Below, one piece after another: positions 60,528 to 62,476 of a stretch of DNA of 62,476 bases. How positions within the stretch are numbered: the first letter of the stretch is position 1; each line of letters begins with the position of its first letter. This stretch comes from CAZMRW01 sp964568805 (GTDB lineage Bacteria; Pseudomonadota; Gammaproteobacteria; Methylococcales; Methylomonadaceae). A model generated the notes under the pieces. The model was not told where the DNA came from. It saw only the letters and a list, made by a program, of their open reading frames with translations, and did no database searches. The stretch lies in contig CAZMRW010000012.1 in assembly GCA_964568805.1 (NCBI GenBank), forward strand, positions 1 to 62,476. The letters are read 5' to 3'. Both the position numbers and the translations under genes were made by a program.

Positions 60528-61109
60528 GTGGCAGCTGTCAAGGGGCGGTTGAAGGGAAACGCGATATTTACAATGCACACGATCAAACAAAAACAGGATA
60601 AGCAGAATCTGATTTACCTCGACGATAATCGCTATTTTTTGGATATTTCAATCGGTGAGCAGACGCTGACCATTAAAAATAACGGAGAGACGTTGCGAAC
60701 GTATCCCGTTTCTACCGCCAGAAAAGGCGTCGGCGAACAAATGGGCAGCGAACGTACGCCTCGGGGATGGCATGTCATCAGAGCCAAAATAGGCGCCGGG
60801 CAGCCGTTATTCGGCGTTTTTGTCGGAAGACGTCCGACCGGGGAAATATATACTCCCGAGCTGGCCAGCCTTTTTCCGCAACGGGACTGGATTCTAACGC
60901 GGATTCTCTGGCTGGGTGGGCTGGAGCCCGGTAAAAACCGCTATGGTAAGGTCGATACGGCCTGGCGCTATATCTACATACACGGCTGTCCGGATGAATG
61001 CTTGCAGGGAAAACCTGAGTCGCACGGCTGTATCCGTATGCGCAATGCCGATGTGCTGGACTTGTTTGAGCGGGTTACTGCCGGGGTCAAGGTTTATATT
61101 CATGAATAA
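60528..61109 (+). CDS. L,D-transpeptidase (YkuD domain) without signal peptide
   Basis: 193 aa. The active-site block HGCPDECL ... ESHGCIRMRN (residues about 157-178) has the catalytic Cys and His of YkuD L,D-transpeptidases. These crosslink peptidoglycan or attach lipoproteins in the periplasm. The N terminus is hydrophilic with no signal peptide or anchor. GTG 60528 has CGGAG a few bases upstream; ATG 60573 lacks a good site. Related cytoplasmic-looking YkuD proteins exist, so this is not necessarily a broken gene. Confidence 0.85.
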   Translation: MAAVKGRLKGNAIFTMHTIKQKQDKQNLIYLDDNRYFLDISIGEQTLTIKNNGETLRTYPVSTARKGVGEQMGSERTPRGWHVIRAKIGAGQPLFGVFVGRRPTGEIYTPELASLFPQRDWILTRILWLGGLEPGKNRYGKVDTAWRYIYIHGCPDECLQGKPESHGCIRMRNADVLDLFERVTAGVKVYIHE

Positions 61110-61247
61110 TTTCGTGCCTGTATTCTGCGGCGGCTTTGGTCGCCGATATGGTCTATATGGCATTTGGCAGAACGATGCCGTGCATACAGATATTTGCTGT
61201 CACTCCCTACAGATGTATCGATCGGCTGTTTGCTCATCGAGGTTTAA

Positions 61248-62060
61248 ATGGCGCGTATCGTTCTTGGCATAGAGTACGACGGCAGCGTATTTTCCGGATG
61301 GCAATGGCAAGCCAACCGTCGCAGCGTTCAGTCGGTGCTTGAGGCGGCGCTATCTAAAATTGCAGATCACCCGGTGACCGTCATCTGCGCAGGAAGGACC
61401 GATGCCGGCGTGCATGCTTTCGAGCAGGTTGTGCATTTCGATACCGAGGCGCCGCGAGAACTCCATTCCTGGGTGCTGGGCGGCAACAGTTATCTGCCTG
61501 ATGATGTCAGAATACTCTGGGCCAAACCGGCGCAGGACGATTTTCATGCAAGATACAGCGCCATCGCACGGTATTACCGCTACATCATTCTCAATCGGCC
61601 GGTTAAATCGGCATTGTCGCCCAGGCAGACGACTTGGTGTTATCCCGCTCTGGATGCGGATAAAATGCACTGCGCGGCCCAATATCTGTTAGGCAATCAT
61701 GATTTTTCATCATTCAGAGCCCAGGGCTGTCAATCCAAAAGTCCGTTCCGTGTGGTTTATTTTATCGATGTCATCCGGGCTGGCGATCAAGTTTTCATCG
61801 ATCTGTCCGCCAATGCCTTTCTGCATCATATGGTCAGAAACATTGCCGGCGTATTGATAGCTATCGGTGCTGGAAAACAGCCGGTGACCTGGACGCAAGA
61901 ACTTCTGAAAGTGAAAAGCCGTAAACTGGGCGGCATCACAGCCCCGCCTGACGGATTGTATTTTGCGGGAGTTTTCTATCCCGAACGCTATGGCATAAAC
62001 AAGCATACTGTCTTCGAAAAGTTACCTGCCGGTGCCAAACGCTATGAACCCGAAGAATAA
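61248..62060 (+). CDS. truA: tRNA pseudouridine(38-40) synthase
   Basis: 270 aa. Makes pseudouridine at positions 38-40 of many tRNAs. GIEYDGSVFSGWQWQ, catalytic Asp in GRTDAGVHA, ARYYRYIILNR and FLHHMVRNIAG are conserved motifs. AGG lies 5 nt before the ATG. It is downstream of the L,D-transpeptidase by 138 bp. Confidence 0.98.
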   Translation: MARIVLGIEYDGSVFSGWQWQANRRSVQSVLEAALSKIADHPVTVICAGRTDAGVHAFEQVVHFDTEAPRELHSWVLGGNSYLPDDVRILWAKPAQDDFHARYSAIARYYRYIILNRPVKSALSPRQTTWCYPALDADKMHCAAQYLLGNHDFSSFRAQGCQSKSPFRVVYFIDVIRAGDQVFIDLSANAFLHHMVRNIAGVLIAIGAGKQPVTWTQELLKVKSRKLGGITAPPDGLYFAGVFYPERYGINKHTVFEKLPAGAKRYEPEE

Positions 62061-62131
62061 CCTTGATTAATTTGGATTGTATTTATTTCTAATTATTCTA
62101 ATCTTCATGACATGAATGATTCGGGAGACGA

Positions 62132-62446
62132 ATGATGAATCATGAAGAACAGATTAGCCGCATGCAGTCGGAAGGATTGATCGACGATCGCCAGGCTGAA
62201 TTATTGCGAAGCGCGTTTCAGGGCGCCGCGAGCGACCCACCGGACAAGCCAAGTCGTTTTTCACGTTGGCTGTTGACAATCCTGATCACCATAATTTTGG
62301 CCCTAGTGGCCGCCTTGGCGTTCTCCTCTGGTTCAGACCCGGAGACCCTCCAGAATATTTCACAAACATTAAATCAACCGGGGAGTACCGGCAACCTGAG
62401 CGTATCGCTGAGTATAATCCTTAGAGGAACTTGCAAAACTAAATAA
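62132..62446 (+). CDS. Membrane protein, apparently truncated
   Basis: 104 aa as read. N-terminal hydrophilic helix (MMNHEEQISRMQSEGLIDD), a membrane segment (residues 47-66: WLLTILITIILALVAALAF) and a second hydrophobic start (LSVSLSIIL) that breaks off into RGTCKTK and a stop. A second transmembrane helix would be expected, so the reading frame looks interrupted near 62420. GGGAGA lies upstream of the start. Family uncertain. The break may be an insertion, a frameshift or the true end. Confidence 0.5.
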   Translation: MMNHEEQISRMQSEGLIDDRQAELLRSAFQGAASDPPDKPSRFSRWLLTILITIILALVAALAFSSGSDPETLQNISQTLNQPGSTGNLSVSLSIILRGTCKTK

Positions 62447-62476
62447 AGCGAGCGGAATTAGAGCTATGGAGGTCAA

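Overview
This is chromosomal DNA from a free-living gammaproteobacterium. The gene set and local orders are those of that class: rpsU-yqeY-dnaG-rpoD, hemC-hemD-hemX-hemY, uvrC-pgsA, pyrG-kdsA-eno-ftsB, apaG-apaH. Protein sequences and the mix of genes (orphan soxB, NdvB-like glucan synthase, an MNIO/bufferin-type copper peptide operon) look most like the methanotroph order Methylococcales. That placement is an inference from recognition, since no methane oxidation gene lies in the window.

Layout. 1-1590: eroded accessory patch with an orphan HepT-like protein, the first 24 codons of a type I-E cas1, one decayed type I-E CRISPR repeat and a tiny acidic ORF. 1595-6165: repair and lipid genes (type-5 UDG, uvrC, pgsA), a TetR regulator and an AIM24-family protein. 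6797-14881: pyruvate dehydrogenase operon aceE-aceF-lpd, followed 15 bp later by a GH17/GT2 glucan synthase. 14973-17914: class I fumarase and an AGCS symporter. 18151-20417 (minus): parvulin lipoprotein, BolA, YciI, YciB. 20867-27392: DUF1244, YceI, a candidate new small RNA, a four-gene Mla-type lipid transport operon and soxB. 27702-34459: accA, tilS, pyrG, kdsA, eno, ftsB. 34530-39897 (minus): CPBP protease and rsmE, then the SAM cycle genes metF, ahcY and metK, with strong hairpins between them. 39969-44400 (minus): tRNA-Ile(CAU) and the macromolecular synthesis operon. 44506-52786: tsaD, apaH/apaG, mpl and the heme operon. 52890-56664: coiled-coil protein, lipoprotein and the bufferin-type operon. 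56874-62476: nth, a DnaA-box cluster, a RibD-like reductase, two small unknowns, an L,D-transpeptidase, truA and a membrane protein cut near the window edge.

Most of the window is housekeeping. The observations most worth following are: (1) a 150-160 nt structured RNA with a near-consensus sigma70 promoter and an intrinsic terminator at 22009-22202; (2) the Cys/Met-rich bufferin-type precursor with four CGxxM repeats, plus a hairpin that buries the ribosome binding site of its maturase gene; (3) a collapsed type I-E CRISPR-Cas locus; (4) a DnaA-box cluster in an AT-rich gap beside nth; (5) the rpoD/tRNA-Ile/metK junction, which leaves little room for a separate metK promoter.
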